In this document: positions 51,906 through 63,257 of the stretch, piece after piece
Layout: every line of letters begins with the position of its first letter
Position numbering within the stretch: position 1 is the first letter of the stretch
From: Peltaster fructicola
Lineage: Eukaryota; Ascomycota; Dothideomycetes
Direction of reading: 5' to 3'
DNA: 64,000 bases
Assembly (NCBI GenBank): GCA_001592805.2
Contig: CP051139.1
Span: forward strand, 2,666,001 to 2,730,000
Notes under the pieces: model-generated
Databases searched by the model: none
What the model saw: the letters and a program-made list of their open reading frames with translations, nothing else
Told to the model about the DNA's origin: nothing
Program-made: the position numbers and the translations under genes

Positions 51906-53567
51906 ATGCAACTACGAGCAGCATCCCGCCGAACGAGCCTTTACAAGCCAGCAGTAACTCCAAGACTGACGACGTCCTTCCAGCACTACCTACGCACCAC
52001 CTCCTACCCTGCATCAAGGTCTCAGCGGGGTCCATATCAGCAAAACCTACGGACACACTTGGCCTCTCCTTCGCGCAAGTACGCTGAGTGGCCGTACATC
52101 TATCGCACAGAACCTTCTCCCAACATGGCGCCTCAACTGGATGCTTTCTTCAAGAGCGTGGACACAGAAGCTGATCACTACATCGATCGTCTTGCCCAAG
52201 CGGTGGCTATTCCATCTATATCGGCCGAGGAAGAGAGACGCGAAGATGTCATCAAGATGGGTCACTGGCTTAAAGGCCAGCTTGAGCAGCTAGGTGCACA
52301 CATGGAAGCACGCGACCTTGGCAAGCAGCCACACAAAGAGCACCTACAGCTCCCTCCCGCGATTATCGGTAGATATCCTGCCAAGAAGGACGACAGCAAG
52401 CGGACGATCCTCGTGTACGGACACTACGATGTACAGCCAGCGAACCTTTCGGACGGCTGGGCAACTGAGCCATTCAAGTTGAGCGTCGACAACAAGGGAC
52501 GCATGTACGGAAGAGGCAGTACAGACGACAAGGGACCTGTTCTAGGCTGGGTCAATGTCATTGAGTCACATCAGAAGTCCGGCGTAGATTTCCCAGTCAA
52601 CCTCCTCATGTGTTTCGAAGGTATGGAGGAGTACGGCTCGGAGGGTCTCGACGACTTCATCATCGCCGAGTGCAAGCCAGGAAAGTTCTTTGCAGACGCA
52701 GATGCCGTGTGTATCAGTGACAACTACTGGCTAGGCACGGAGAAGCCATGTCTGACATATGGTCTACGTGGCTGTAGCTACTACAGCATCGAGATTCACG
52801 GACCTGGTCAAGATCTGCACAGTGGTGTGTTTGGAGGTACAGCACAGGAGCCAATGACAGATCTTGTGCGTGTCATGTCGAGTCTGGTGGACACAAACGG
52901 CACCATTCTCATCGACGGCATCAAGGACCTTGTTGCACCAGTCACTGAGGAAGAGAAGAGCCTATACAAGGATATCGCCTTCACCATGGACAACCTGTAT
53001 GAGAGCTTGGGTAGCAAGACTGGCATATTCCCCGACAAGGAACGAACACTCATGGGACGATGGCGATACCCTTCCCTGTCTCTGCACGGTGTAGAGGGCG
53101 CCTTCTCAGCACCAGGTGCCAAGACAGTCATCCCTGCTAAGGTTACAGGCAAGTTCAGCATCCGCACTGTGCCTGACATGGAGCCAGATGATGTCGACAA
53201 GCTGGTATTTGCCCATTGCAACAAGTTTTTCGAGACTCTGCAATCCAAGAACACCATGCGCGTCTTCCTTCAGCACACCGGCAAGTGGTGGGTAGCATCG
53301 CCGAAGCACTGGAACTTCACAGCTGCTGCGAAGGCGGTCGAGAAGGTGTGGGGTGTGAAGCCAGATCTCACAAGAGAAGGAGGTTCTATCCCAGTCACTC
53401 TGACCTTCGAGCAGGCTACTGGCAAGAATGTGCTACTGCTGCCTATGGGAAGCAGCACAGATGCTGCTCACTCCATCAACGAAAAGCTCGATAGAAGGAA
53501 CTACATTGAGGGCATCAAGCTGCTAGGAGCCTATTTGCACTATGTAGCAGAGGAGCCAACGCACTAG
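51906..53567 (+). CDS. dug1: M20 metallodipeptidase (CNDP2/Dug1-like), with possible mitochondrial N-terminal extension
   Basis: Single exon; 553 aa from 51906 or 480 aa from 52125. The canonical cytosolic form starts at 52125 (MAPQLDAFFKSVDTEADHYI). The dinuclear zinc site is intact: His/Asp in YGHYDVQPA, bridging Asp in GRGSTDDKGP, Glu pair in CFEGMEEYGSEGLDD, Asp in ISDNYW, and the final His in STDAAHSINEKL. Dug1-type enzymes split Cys-Gly and other dipeptides in glutathione turnover. The open 73-codon stretch upstream of 52125 begins with MQLRAASRRTSLYKPAV and is rich in Arg, Ser and Tyr with hardly any acidic residue, which resembles a mitochondrial presequence. Two start codons on one mRNA could give cytosolic and mitochondrial forms. 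Confidence 0.93.
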   Translation: MQLRAASRRTSLYKPAVTPRLTTSFQHYLRTTSYPASRSQRGPYQQNLRTHLASPSRKYAEWPYIYRTEPSPNMAPQLDAFFKSVDTEADHYIDRLAQAVAIPSISAEEERREDVIKMGHWLKGQLEQLGAHMEARDLGKQPHKEHLQLPPAIIGRYPAKKDDSKRTILVYGHYDVQPANLSDGWATEPFKLSVDNKGRMYGRGSTDDKGPVLGWVNVIESHQKSGVDFPVNLLMCFEGMEEYGSEGLDDFIIAECKPGKFFADADAVCISDNYWLGTEKPCLTYGLRGCSYYSIEIHGPGQDLHSGVFGGTAQEPMTDLVRVMSSLVDTNGTILIDGIKDLVAPVTEEEKSLYKDIAFTMDNLYESLGSKTGIFPDKERTLMGRWRYPSLSLHGVEGAFSAPGAKTVIPAKVTGKFSIRTVPDMEPDDVDKLVFAHCNKFFETLQSKNTMRVFLQHTGKWWVASPKHWNFTAAAKAVEKVWGVKPDLTREGGSIPVTLTFEQATGKNVLLLPMGSSTDAAHSINEKLDRRNYIEGIKLLGAYLHYVAEEPTH

Positions 53568-53849
53568 AGTCATGTCAGAGACCGACTCCATGCATGGCTT
53601 CCGTAGCATTGCCAGTGTCACTTGCGCCTGTCGACTTATCCCACGCTTCGGGTCGGTGTATAGCCTCTCTACTGAGGAGTACATCAGGCAAGGCAGACTT
53701 CGGCTATGAGTACCACGATATCGTTCAGATCTTGGTTGACAGTGAACAACAGCCAGCCGCCGCTCCATGGGTATATTGCCTATACGCTATATCTCTGTAT
53801 AAACTCTATGGTCATGGCATGAACAGATGAAATAACGCGAGTGCTAGCA

Positions 53850-55752
53850 TCACCATTCGTACGCCTCGAGGTGCAGCAGCACAGTAGGACCAGCAACGTT
53901 GATGACGTGCCCAGTAGATGCTCGTAGATCAGTCAGTAGCTGATCAGGCCCAGAGCCTGTTATCAGTATCCTGTCGTTTGGCGATGATCCGGCCATAGCA
54001 TGCTGCAAGAGCTGGTCCACAACAGGTCTACCGTGATGGAAGTCCGGCAAGAGGTGAGTGTAGGAGTTGCGCCGTGCGCTCAGATCACTCACTGTAGGCA
54101 CAAGGTCTTTGTCCGTTGTAGCGTTCTTCTCGAGATCGTGGACGAGGTCCTGGTTCGACAACATACTAATGTCTGAGAATGTTGGAGACTTGGCCTCGCC
54201 TTCGAGAACAGGATCAGCTAGCTCCACGGTCTGATCGCCGGTGACATGTAGTGTAAGGACAATCCTTGGATGAGCTCGCAGTCGTTCCAGCGAAGGCAGA
54301 AACCACAAGAACTGGTCTTTACTCTGTTAGTAAAGGGCAGAACGACCTTGGATGATACATACGTCTCGATCTGACAACCCATACAAAGTGCAGGCTTTTC
54401 GAGGAATCCTGGCCAGATTCAGAATGCAGCCACTCCCGAGCCATACCCATGGCGAAGGTAACTCCGCTACCGCCGGCTACGAGCAGGACTCTATCGAAGT
54501 TCTGTAGGGAAGGAGGTCGTCCATACGGTCCTCCAAGCATCGCTCTGCATCGTAGTCCTGGCTTCTTCGTAGCTGCTTCATATAGCCTTTTGGTGAAGCC
54601 GCCACGAGCTGCAACCACCAACTCGACAGGATCGTTCTGTAGCAAGGAAAACGGATGCTGTTCTAGTAGTCCAATGCTGGGTATCCAGAGCTGCGTATGT
54701 GAGCCTGGGCGTGCAACCATCGATCGACTCATCGAGACCTTGGTGGCTCCATAGGCCAACGGTGTTAGTGTACAGTACCCGTGGCGTCCATAGTAGAGCC
54801 ATTTTGCAGTCCTTATCAGTATATCGAGCGCCCAGATGCCGGCTGATATAATGACGATGATGAGTGCCTTCTCTTGGATATCACCTTGATGTAATCCCAC
54901 TGCGGTATGATCAGCATGTGGCAAGCTCAATTTGTATAGTGACTCACTGGTGATAATGATGACAAAGACAAGCAGGACGTGGAGTACGTAAAACGCTTCA
55001 TAGAATCTCCTTCGGAAAAACCAGCTAGCAGTGATTGCCAAGATGAGCATTGCAATGCCAGCAGCAGCACCAGCATACGTGCTTCCAGTTTGCAGAGTAG
55101 ACACTGCATGAACCTTGAACAACCCGCTCGAGAACAAGCTGTTGCTGGTCAGTATCCTTCAGCAGAGTGATGACCCATACTCACGCGCCGTGCAAGATGA
55201 CCTCTATGACAGTGATATAGCCACAAATTCTATGGAGAAAGTTGAGGTCCCGGTAGGTCTGCCCTGCCAATGGTGACAGAGGTGTGTTCTTCAAACCAAG
55301 AAAGACGACCAAGCACAGATTGCACAGTGCTATCCTGCAACAAAGATCAGTAACATGATGGAACACTAAACTTTACCATACCAGCCACATCGTGATCCAA
55401 GGGCTGCCTGGTTCGTCCAATCCATCTGCCAGTCGATCAAACCAACGTTCAAAGCGATGAACGCCGCTGCAACGAAGAGCCAGTGTGGGAGTACCAGGAA
55501 GAAGCCCACAGGGATGCCTACTAAGGCACGTCGAAGCCTTTGCGATGCAGCTTTGGCAACGCCGCCATTCTTGAGCTTGACATAGGTTGCCAAATGATTG
55601 AGGTTCGATACTAGAGCAGACACAACGATCAATCCAACGACTCCGGAGGTGTAGTAACCTGCAGCGAGGCGATTCAGATCCTCCTAAAACTTGTCAGTAT
55701 TGACCGCACAACTTGAAGCTATACCGACCTGATGCTTGATAGCTGCCGCCAT
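53850..55752 (-). CDS. FRE-type ferric reductase / transmembrane NADPH oxidoreductase 2
   Basis: Six exons, 55752-55729, 55683-55382, 55334-55185, 55138-54948, 54899-54363 and 54316-53850, give 556 aa. Both bis-heme His pairs keep 13-residue spacing: HRICGYITVIEVILH and HVLLVFVIIITMGLH; the second pair exists only with the CGCAG acceptor at 54900-54901, which supports that choice. The FAD region (SRSMVARPGSHTQLWIPS, then HPFSLLQND) and NADPH region (LLVAGGSGVTFAMGMAREW) follow, and ILITGSGPDQLL is the C-terminal Cys-Gly-Pro equivalent with Gly-Ser in place of Cys. Intron 5 uses an AAG acceptor. The first exon (8 codons, donor GTCGGT) is the weakest part of the model. Only ~36% similar-looking to ferric reductase 1, so not a recent copy. 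Confidence 0.85.
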
Positions 55753-55989
55753 TTAAGCGTTTGATGTCTCAGACGACAACACTACAGTAACGATTGTAAG
55801 GACATGACAGACTGTAGGACTGGTCTGAGGACAAAGGAAACAGAAAAGAAGGCTGGCACCAACCTGATCTTCTGACGACCGGACTGCCTTTGTGTAGTAC
55901 ACCGTTGCAGCGACAATGCCCATCGTGGAGATTCCGACGATGGGACGCAGGAGGCCACTCAGGATCAAGCAGATCGCTGTCGAAAGCAT
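55753..55989 (-). CDS. Possible short hydrophobic ORF abutting the ferric reductase 2 start
   Basis: 78 codons beginning MLSTAICLILSGLLRPIVGI, with a predicted membrane helix and a second hydrophobic stretch near the end (CHVLTIVTVVL). A 39-nt GT-AG segment in the middle could be read through or removed without a frame change. The stop TAA is directly followed by the ATG of ferric reductase 2, in the same frame. It may be an upstream ORF, a separate small gene, or an unrecognised 5' part of the reductase gene. Low confidence. Confidence 0.3.
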   Translation of the reverse strand: MLSTAICLILSGLLRPIVGISTMGIVAATVYYTKAVRSSEDQVGASLLFCFLCPQTSPTVCHVLTIVTVVLSSETSNA

Positions 55990-56601
55990 TCCTTAGTTTG
56001 CCTGCAGACATGCCAAACTAGAGAAATGCAGCGATAAAAGCCAAACTCTCTGCAGCAGGCTGTTGTGAACACCTCTCGGAGGTTGGTCGGAGTGACCGGA
56101 TCTTCCCAGCATTGCTTTAGATCTGCAGAGATGGGGACGAGCTGCGTTGGCGATGCAGGCCATGGATCGTCGGACAATGGAGCGTGTTTCCGAAACTCTG
56201 CTACAAAGCGATGTGCCGCTTGCAGACCTGCGCGTGAGGTTGTTTGTGGCCGCGTGTCGTCCCACGCAAAGCATCGGATTGACTCTTGACAAGGATTGTA
56301 CTGGTGACATATCCTTGCTCAAGACACCGAGGAAGAGTGAAAGAATGTCGGTGTTGTTATGGTTTAGGGATCCAGCCAACGAGCACAGACCTCACCTCTT
56401 GGCAGAACATGTCACGAATCAGGACGACAGTAAACACATACGGATGAGAAGGAGGTGGAGTTTATTCCTTTGATAGCAGTGGCATAGCCTGCTAGTAATC
56501 ATGATTCGTTATATATACCATCACTGTCGTCCAAGAATATGGCAGACCAATCTTTTTGGCTGCTCTTCTCGTTATGTATCTCATATGCAATGCTCGCATG
56601 C
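55990..56601. other. Intergenic, 612 bp
   Basis: Between the short hydrophobic ORF and the RasGAP stop. Plus- and minus-strand frames of 70-128 codons overlap on opposite strands; none shows a domain. Confidence 0.45.
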
Positions 56602-59600
56602 TTATGGCGTTTGACCATATCCATTTCCACTGTTCGAAAGACCATCCCGATCGATGCGTTTCTTGCGAAGTGCCGACACAAACTTGATACCCTGTCGCTT
56701 CTCTCCGGGCTCTCTAGAGCTTCTTCCCTGCTGTCCTACCTCTTCCCGACGTCGATGCTTCTTATCCCGCTCGTATTTGGGCAAAGCCGTGGTCACAGGT
56801 TCGTTGTCGCTGCTGGGCGCGCTAATACCAGCGTCGAAACTGATCGGAGATGCCGGAGAATTCGAATCTCGACTCTGTAACGCTCGGGACTGCACTGGTC
56901 TGTACACCTCGCTGCTGCGATATGAGTCGTCTCGAGTGTTGCTGCTATCTCCGCGGCTAGGTATCGGTCTGCTTGGGATCCTCACAGGTGCTGGCCTAGT
57001 CGGTGCAGGATCGTGTGAGCGCGATGCTTGCAACTCATGTGGGCTCTCTAAACTGAGTGTGCCGATCAGTTGCTCAACCTGGCCATTCTTGACACTTGGT
57101 TCTGCAAGTTGTGTATCAGGCTTCACGCGGTCAGCAGTAGTGAAGGTCTTTAGCATTGGAAACTCCTCGTCCGCGTTCTCTGTCTCCGTCGGGCTCTGCA
57201 GCTGATCAATGAGCTCTTCCCATTGGAAGCTCAGTGCACTGTGTGGCCGCTCTGCACGCTCTGCGCGACTGAGGCATTCTTGTGTTCGCGCGTTGAGCTT
57301 CACGCAGATCTCATGAAACTGTCCAACGTCGCCGTCGGATTGTCTGATAGCTGCGAGTAGGTCTGATTTCGATCTGCCTGGAAACGCCATGTCCCGAGTC
57401 GCGGATGCATCAGATGTAGTCTCCAGCCAAAGCTGCACTAGTTCGGCGAGTGCTCGTGGCTGGTCAACCAGGTATGGCAGGCTTGGGAAACCTTCTCTGC
57501 TGGTTGGCGGGAGGCGTTGCATGATCGTCATTGGTGTAGTGTAGCTCAAATGCGTATCAGCACTGACAATCTGAGTTGAGGCAACGGCTGCAGGTAGTGT
57601 TGTTGTTGTTGAGGAAGCTGTTCTTGAGGTCGTCGATGGTGGCACATAGCAGATATCATCGATGAAGTTCTTGAATGCCTCGCGAGATTGATTCAGGAAG
57701 ATGTTCATCGGTTCCATCCACTGCTCTTTCGTGCCGAAGGATGCCATGTTAGCAAGTGTCTGTAAAGACTTCGCTATCAGCGTAAGAGTGCGCCTGGCTC
57801 GAGGCTTCATGTCTTCTGTTGAAGAGGTCAGCATTGTCTTGATCTCTACTGGAGCTTCGTACCTTTGAGAAGTCCAAAGAGCTTTGGATTGAGGACTGCA
57901 GGACAGAAGAATCTCAAGAACAGGAAGCCAGACACACTGCTGTAGCTCACACTTCGTAGAAAGTCACCATAGCGATCTTCAGCACACGCTCGGATGTGTC
58001 TGAATATCCTGCGCAATTCTATTGGGCATTTCTGCTTGGCGGCCACAATGCTCTTCCAGACCTCAGATGTCAGCGCGATCAATCGCCTCCAGTTATTCTT
58101 GACTTCAAGATCAGAAGCCTTGTTCGGGTCAACCTCACACTCCGGATCTCTCTCACAGATCTCCTTTAGCTTGGTTGCAAGAGCCTCTTCCAGGAAGTCC
58201 TTGCCCACTCGTCGCATGTGGCTGTCGAGGCTCTTTGTCAGCAACGTATTGCCGCGAAAGAGTAAATTCGCCTCCAGAGTCGCATTCTTGTTCATGTCTC
58301 GAACCATTAACTCCCGGTCTGAATTTGCACTACCAGTGCCTAATTGATCGTTTGTGTCATTCGAGCCGCCGCGGCCGTTGTACCGGAGACGAGTGATCGG
58401 TGTTTCCTTGTGGAAGCTGTCGATTTCGTCTTCGACCAGAGCCATGATCCAATCTCCGGCTCTTCCAGACACCTGGTAGATATTGAGAAGACAGTCACTT
58501 AGTCGCTTCAACTCGCCAGGAACAATCTGTGCTAGTTGTATGGACAGACCATTGCCGAAGTTATGCAGCAGATCGCAGAGAGGTTGGTAATCTCGAGCCA
58601 TAAGGACGACACCCTCGTCAGCTCTGGCCTTCACCAGAACGTCGCCGACCCTTTCGCCAAACATGTTTACCACGGGCCACCATCGCTCCGCCTCGTTCGA
58701 TGCCGTAAGCTCGTCGAGGTAGATCTCCACCTTGCCGATTGTGATGTCGAAGTTCATACCGCTGTAACCACCATGCATATCGCTTGCAAACTTATGGGCA
58801 TCATACAGTGATCGATTCCAGGACTCTGGCGGCCGGCGCTTGATGACCACGCTCGCGCTGGTCAAAACAGGTGGTACATCTGTGAAGTCAAATGTTTCTC
58901 CCCATAGTGGAGTGAGACCTTCAAACTTTACAGCTGTCTTAGCTCTCGTCTCGTTGTCAAGCAAGACCTCAACATGGTAACCATACTGTTCGGATCGAGT
59001 CCCTGGTGGCTCCCGCATCGAGTGCGATCCAGCACTTATAGGTTTGTTGCCATAGAGCTTTGCCTCCACCACCCTAACGCTCAGAGAGCGTTCGACTCGA
59101 AACATGTCTGTTGTCTGCTCCGCAAGCATCTTCTCAAAGTCGCGAGACGAATCATGCGCGTCTTCGTCCATCTCCTCTGGTAACCGTGGTCCATATAGCT
59201 GTGGTATGGTGAAAGCACGAAGCAAGACAAACCAGACTTCGTGAAGCACTCTGCTCTCAAGACTGAGGAAGATTGGACGCATAACTGCGACATTTTCGGA
59301 AGGTGTGCTTGCATACTGCGGATAGATGGCGATGCAGAACTCATTGTCGAGGACACTCTGATCGAGGCGCTGTATGGCGCAGCGACTCAGCTGGCTCAAT
59401 TGCACTACAGAGAGCAGAGAATTGTCACGATCAGCATGCAGCTTCAGTTCTCCATTCTCCCGCAGCAAAGCACTGATACGTCGCCAACGTCGTGATCCAT
59501 AGCTTTGCATTCGATGAGCTGTTGGTCTGTCCAAGCTCGATTGTGCTATGGCGTTGGCTGCTTGTCCATAGGTCACATCAGTGTCCCAGAAGACCATCTT

Positions 59601-61004
59601 GCCGATTTTGATGACCGGTGCTTCCTTCATAGACATGATCACTGATTTTCGTCGGTGTTGAGACCTATCGCTGTCGGCACGCTTTCGTGTGTGAGGTGAT
59701 ATAGATCGAGCAGCTGAGGATCTGTACGAGGTAGGAGGTGGTGGTATCGGTGGTGCGACAGCAGGCGAGGCGGTGACAGCTGGTTGAAGTCGATCATGGC
59801 CTTGACCTTGCCACGTGAGAAGGACCGCAATCCAAGAGTCAAATTCCGTCTGGTTGAGGACTTTGAGATGCACTTCCTCTGCTGAATGAACTGGGCGCAC
59901 GATTATGTAGGGTATTGTGTCTTCCTCGCGACCAAACTCGATGTGACAGCCGCGCAGATTTGGTATGAGCGTGCGATTTGCGCCGACACTGACTTCGTAG
60001 ATCAGGCTCGCGCTCTCAGGCTGTACGAAGCAATATGAATCAGTCCATGCTGCGTTAGAGCCACGTCGGTACTGGATAACACCGCTCATGCTCCCGTGAA
60101 GGGTTTTCATCAGGTGTTGAAGTCGTTTGGACGTGCTGCTGAGTGCTGGAACGCCATCCGCAGCGCTTCCTGCCGACATGGCCGACATTGCGCTACGTGT
60201 GTTATTTGAAGAAGAGGTGGAGCGTTGTACTGGACCAGCAAGTGAGGTGATTGTGGGTGGGGGCGTGGCAGCAGTGACCGCGGGCACAGAGGCAAGATAA
60301 TCTGCTCCACGAACTTGTGAAGTCGGTATGTTCGCATTGATGCTGCCTATTCGTTGACGCTGTCTCGACGACGAAGAAGAAGAGGAAGAAGCTGCTGACA
60401 ACTGTTCATAAGGACGGCGGTCGTCTAGCGTTCTCGTGCGAGGTCTCGTCGAAGTGGAGGAGGAGGATGGTTCGGAGAATGCAGGAGCTGGTGAGGAGCC
60501 ATTGTTACTCCTGCTCGAGCGTCGACGACCCAGCATTCCTGTGCCTTTGACTTGTTCGCTACTGCGCAAAGTGCGAGTGCTGGGTGTCCTCTGCGCCGCC
60601 ATCGCATCGGTCGACTCGTCTCGTCCATACTCTTTCCGCCTGCTCCTTGGCGCTGCAATTGGGCTGGATGCAGGCGAACTGTACATCACCGTCGATGATG
60701 TGCTTGCTGATGGCACGCCGTTAGGCGTGGAGCGAGCATTTCTTTCATCAAACTGCGTCGAACTAAAGCTACGACCCTGGTCAGTTGACGCAGCTGCAGC
60801 TGTTTCGGGCGGCACTTCATTTCTCATAGCCATTGTACCAGACGCTGCGACGCTAACACCTGCGGTGCTACCATGGCGGCGTGTCTTCACCTTTGTTGCA
60901 GTAGGCACCTCTTTCTGCTCATTGCCGGACCATTCGTCGTACGTTGTCGGCTCCTTGCGCACTTGTCGCTCGGCCCAGAAACGATATTGGCTTCTTGTAT
61001 CCAT
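56602..61004 (-). CDS. RasGAP with PH-like and C2 domains (Bud2/CLA2-like)
   Basis: Exons 61004-57863 and 57815-56602 (47-nt intron), 1451 aa, the largest gene here. Residues 1-~280 are disordered and Ser/Thr/Arg-rich, with a poly-Ser run (SSSSSSSRQRQR). A PH-like domain lies at ~285-395 (GVIQYRRGSNAAWTDSYCFV to FDSWIAVLLTW), a C2-like domain around 640-760 (LSVRVVEAKLYGNKPIS, KFEGLTPLWGETFDF), and the RasGAP domain at ~800-1150. The Arg finger is in LLFRGNTLLTKSL (Arg ~917), and FLFLRFFCPAVLNP is the second hallmark. This domain order is that of yeast Bud2, the GAP for Rsr1 in polarity site choice; hyphal growth direction is a plausible role. The C-terminal 250 residues are disordered and basic. 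Confidence 0.92.
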
Positions 61005-62216
61005 GCGTGTGCCTTTTTACTGTGGACAAGACCACGAACTGGGCTGATGTGCGCAGGAAATCATTCGAAGAGGTCCGTCCTTTGTACAAAACAACCCGTC
61101 ACACTGGTTCGCAGTCAAATACCCTAGTACTCGGGCTCTTTCGTCGAAATTGCTATCACTACCGGACAAGGTCTTGTGCCTGGCGCCGCATTGCGCTGAA
61201 GAGCATAAACTTCGTCCTGGCCAGCAAGGGATCGTGTGAGTAGGCTGGCGATGCGATGAAAGAGGGTCTAGGGTCGTATGTGTCGCGCGATGATCAGATT
61301 GCGTAGCTGTGGCTTCGAGCAGTGCAAGCTGAACAGCCTGCGAAGAAGGTCGAGCAGGAGTGATCGCTGGTTGCTGGACGGGCGAGAAACACTCCAGACG
61401 AAGATCCACCACAACGAAGACAACGCACTGAATTAGGATCTGTCAATTTCAATCATGCAGGAGCATTGATCTGGTTTAGAGGGACTACGAGCATGGGATC
61501 TACAGCCCATTGCGAATGCTGCAGTCTCCGCAATCGAAACTCAGAAATGCCACCAAGTACTCGACCTTCTCGCAATTAGGGAAAGCGTAAACGGTCAGAG
61601 CAGTCGTCCACTTCAACTCACCCCACCTCGCCTCACGCCAGTCGTGCTGCCGATTAACCTGAACTGAAGGTTGGAGTACCAATCTATCTGGTGAGGAGAA
61701 GCTGATGTGCTGCAGAGCCTTCGTCCCTCAGACGATGAGCTGGAGAATCATTCGAAGAGCTTCATTTCACGGTATGTTGCCGTTGCTCATGCACAAAGTT
61801 TTGTCGAGTTGCCGCCGTTTCACGGCTGCACCTTGACGAACAAAGTGGGCCCCATTGTATGGCAATTTAGCCCACGAGCGGTCTCTTCCTCAAATGAGCC
61901 TTATACATGTCCCTGGTGGCGATTGCAAGGGTGGTGAGTTCGTCGAACCATTACACATGACGATTGAAATCACCACTGCAAAGAGAGGTGGGACGAACAG
62001 ATGTCAATGATATGCAGTGCGACGATTCATGGGCGTGCCGAACTGTCCCTGACATTATCAAGGATCATGCTTGCATGAAAAAAATATCCAATGTCCTCGG
62101 CAAGGGAATGATGCTGTAGTGATCATGACACAGCTGCCCACAAAGACCGAATGATGCAGTCATTCATTTCCAATGTCTGAATCCCTCAGAATGGTACAGC
62201 AAATCAATTGTAGAAT
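61005..62216. other. Intergenic, 1.2 kb
   Basis: Upstream of the RasGAP gene and downstream of the Ser/Pro-rich gene, both on the minus strand. Frames up to 131 codons (61017-61412, -) lack domains. Presumably promoter and long 5' leader of the RasGAP gene plus 3' UTR. Confidence 0.45.
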
Positions 62217-63257
62217 CTAAGTGTTGGTTCGGCTTCGAGACGCGCTGGAAGGATCACTTGACAAGACTGGCGACGTTGCTGGGCTCCTGAAGTTCTGTCC
62301 GATGTCTCCACTGGCAGTCTTTCTCACTGCTTGGCGCATGGTCTCTATGGTAAGCTCTCCATGAGTTCCGGGCTGCGTGAGATGACGGCTTGGGCTTTGT
62401 TCAGCACTGGTTATGTGTGTCAGGCCACCCGTTTGACTGGCAGATGGTGACCGGAAGGGCGAGCGTGAGCGCGCTTGAATTGGTGCTGACGTTGGTAGTG
62501 AACCAGTCTGTGAGGCAGTCTCACCAACAACAGGCGTTGGATGTTGATGCTCTGACTGAACCACATCAGCGAATGAGATGAATGATAATCGTCGAACATC
62601 GTTAGGATCGATAGACCCGTATGTGCTCGTCTCTTCTTCATTAGGCGGTAGTAATCCTGACTGAGAGACGGACTCCAAATCATCTGCTGCCCGTGACGAG
62701 TTCAGAGATGTAAGATCGAGATGGCTGGACGAGCCCTCCATGACAGACGCAGCTGCAGTTTGGTGGGTTGCAGAGGTCACGATTTCGACCTCATCCGGAT
62801 TCAACTCTTGACTTGTGATCGCCTGAACCGACGCCTCGAGCGCCGGAGGTATGAAGTCCTCCGTTATAACATGAGTTGGCAGGTGTGCTTTTGGCTCTCC
62901 TTCAAGTGTAGACATGGGCACCGGCTCTTGTACACTGCGCTCGAAGATCTCGCTTGACGCTGGACTATCCAGGCGAGGTGAAGCAGATCGAAGCAACGAG
63001 GGCGAGGTTACACCTGCGCTGGCATAAGCGGCTCTCGTTGGTGATATGGGTATCGGTTTGGGCTGTGTCTTGGGAGCAGCTTTGGGCTGGACCGGCAGTG
63101 GTGTGAGCGTTCCCTCTGGAGTGCCTAGCTGTTGGGAAGGCAATGCTGTCGACACATCTGCTCGAGTCTGCTCTGCCGTGGTTGGTTGTGCTTGTGGTTG
63201 TGGTGATTTTTGTGTCATGACAGCGTCCAGAACGAGTGGTATATCCATTGCTGCCAT
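62217..63257 (-). CDS. Ser/Pro-rich hypothetical protein
   Basis: Single exon, 346 aa, not recognised. Most of it is disordered, with repeated SP/TP sites (PISPTRAAYASAG, TSPSLLRSASPRLDSPASS, RSRSPFRSPSASQ) that would suit proline-directed kinases. One block stands out as likely conserved: STYGSIDPNDVRRLSFISFADVV at ~225-247, followed later by ELTIETMRQAVRKTASGD. Similar blocks occur in fungal hypothetical proteins, without known function. The frame is open over 1 kb and starts with MAAMDIPLVLDAVM. Start could be the second Met (63248). Confidence 0.7.
   Translation of the reverse strand: MAAMDIPLVLDAVMTQKSPQPQAQPTTAEQTRADVSTALPSQQLGTPEGTLTPLPVQPKAAPKTQPKPIPISPTRAAYASAGVTSPSLLRSASPRLDSPASSEIFERSVQEPVPMSTLEGEPKAHLPTHVITEDFIPPALEASVQAITSQELNPDEVEIVTSATHQTAAASVMEGSSSHLDLTSLNSSRAADDLESVSQSGLLPPNEEETSTYGSIDPNDVRRLSFISFADVVQSEHQHPTPVVGETASQTGSLPTSAPIQARSRSPFRSPSASQTGGLTHITSAEQSPSRHLTQPGTHGELTIETMRQAVRKTASGDIGQNFRSPATSPVLSSDPSSASRSRTNT

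Noticed and set aside
60436-61047. 203-codon plus-strand frame
   Set aside because: Antisense to the disordered N-terminus of the RasGAP, where low-complexity sequence leaves other frames open.
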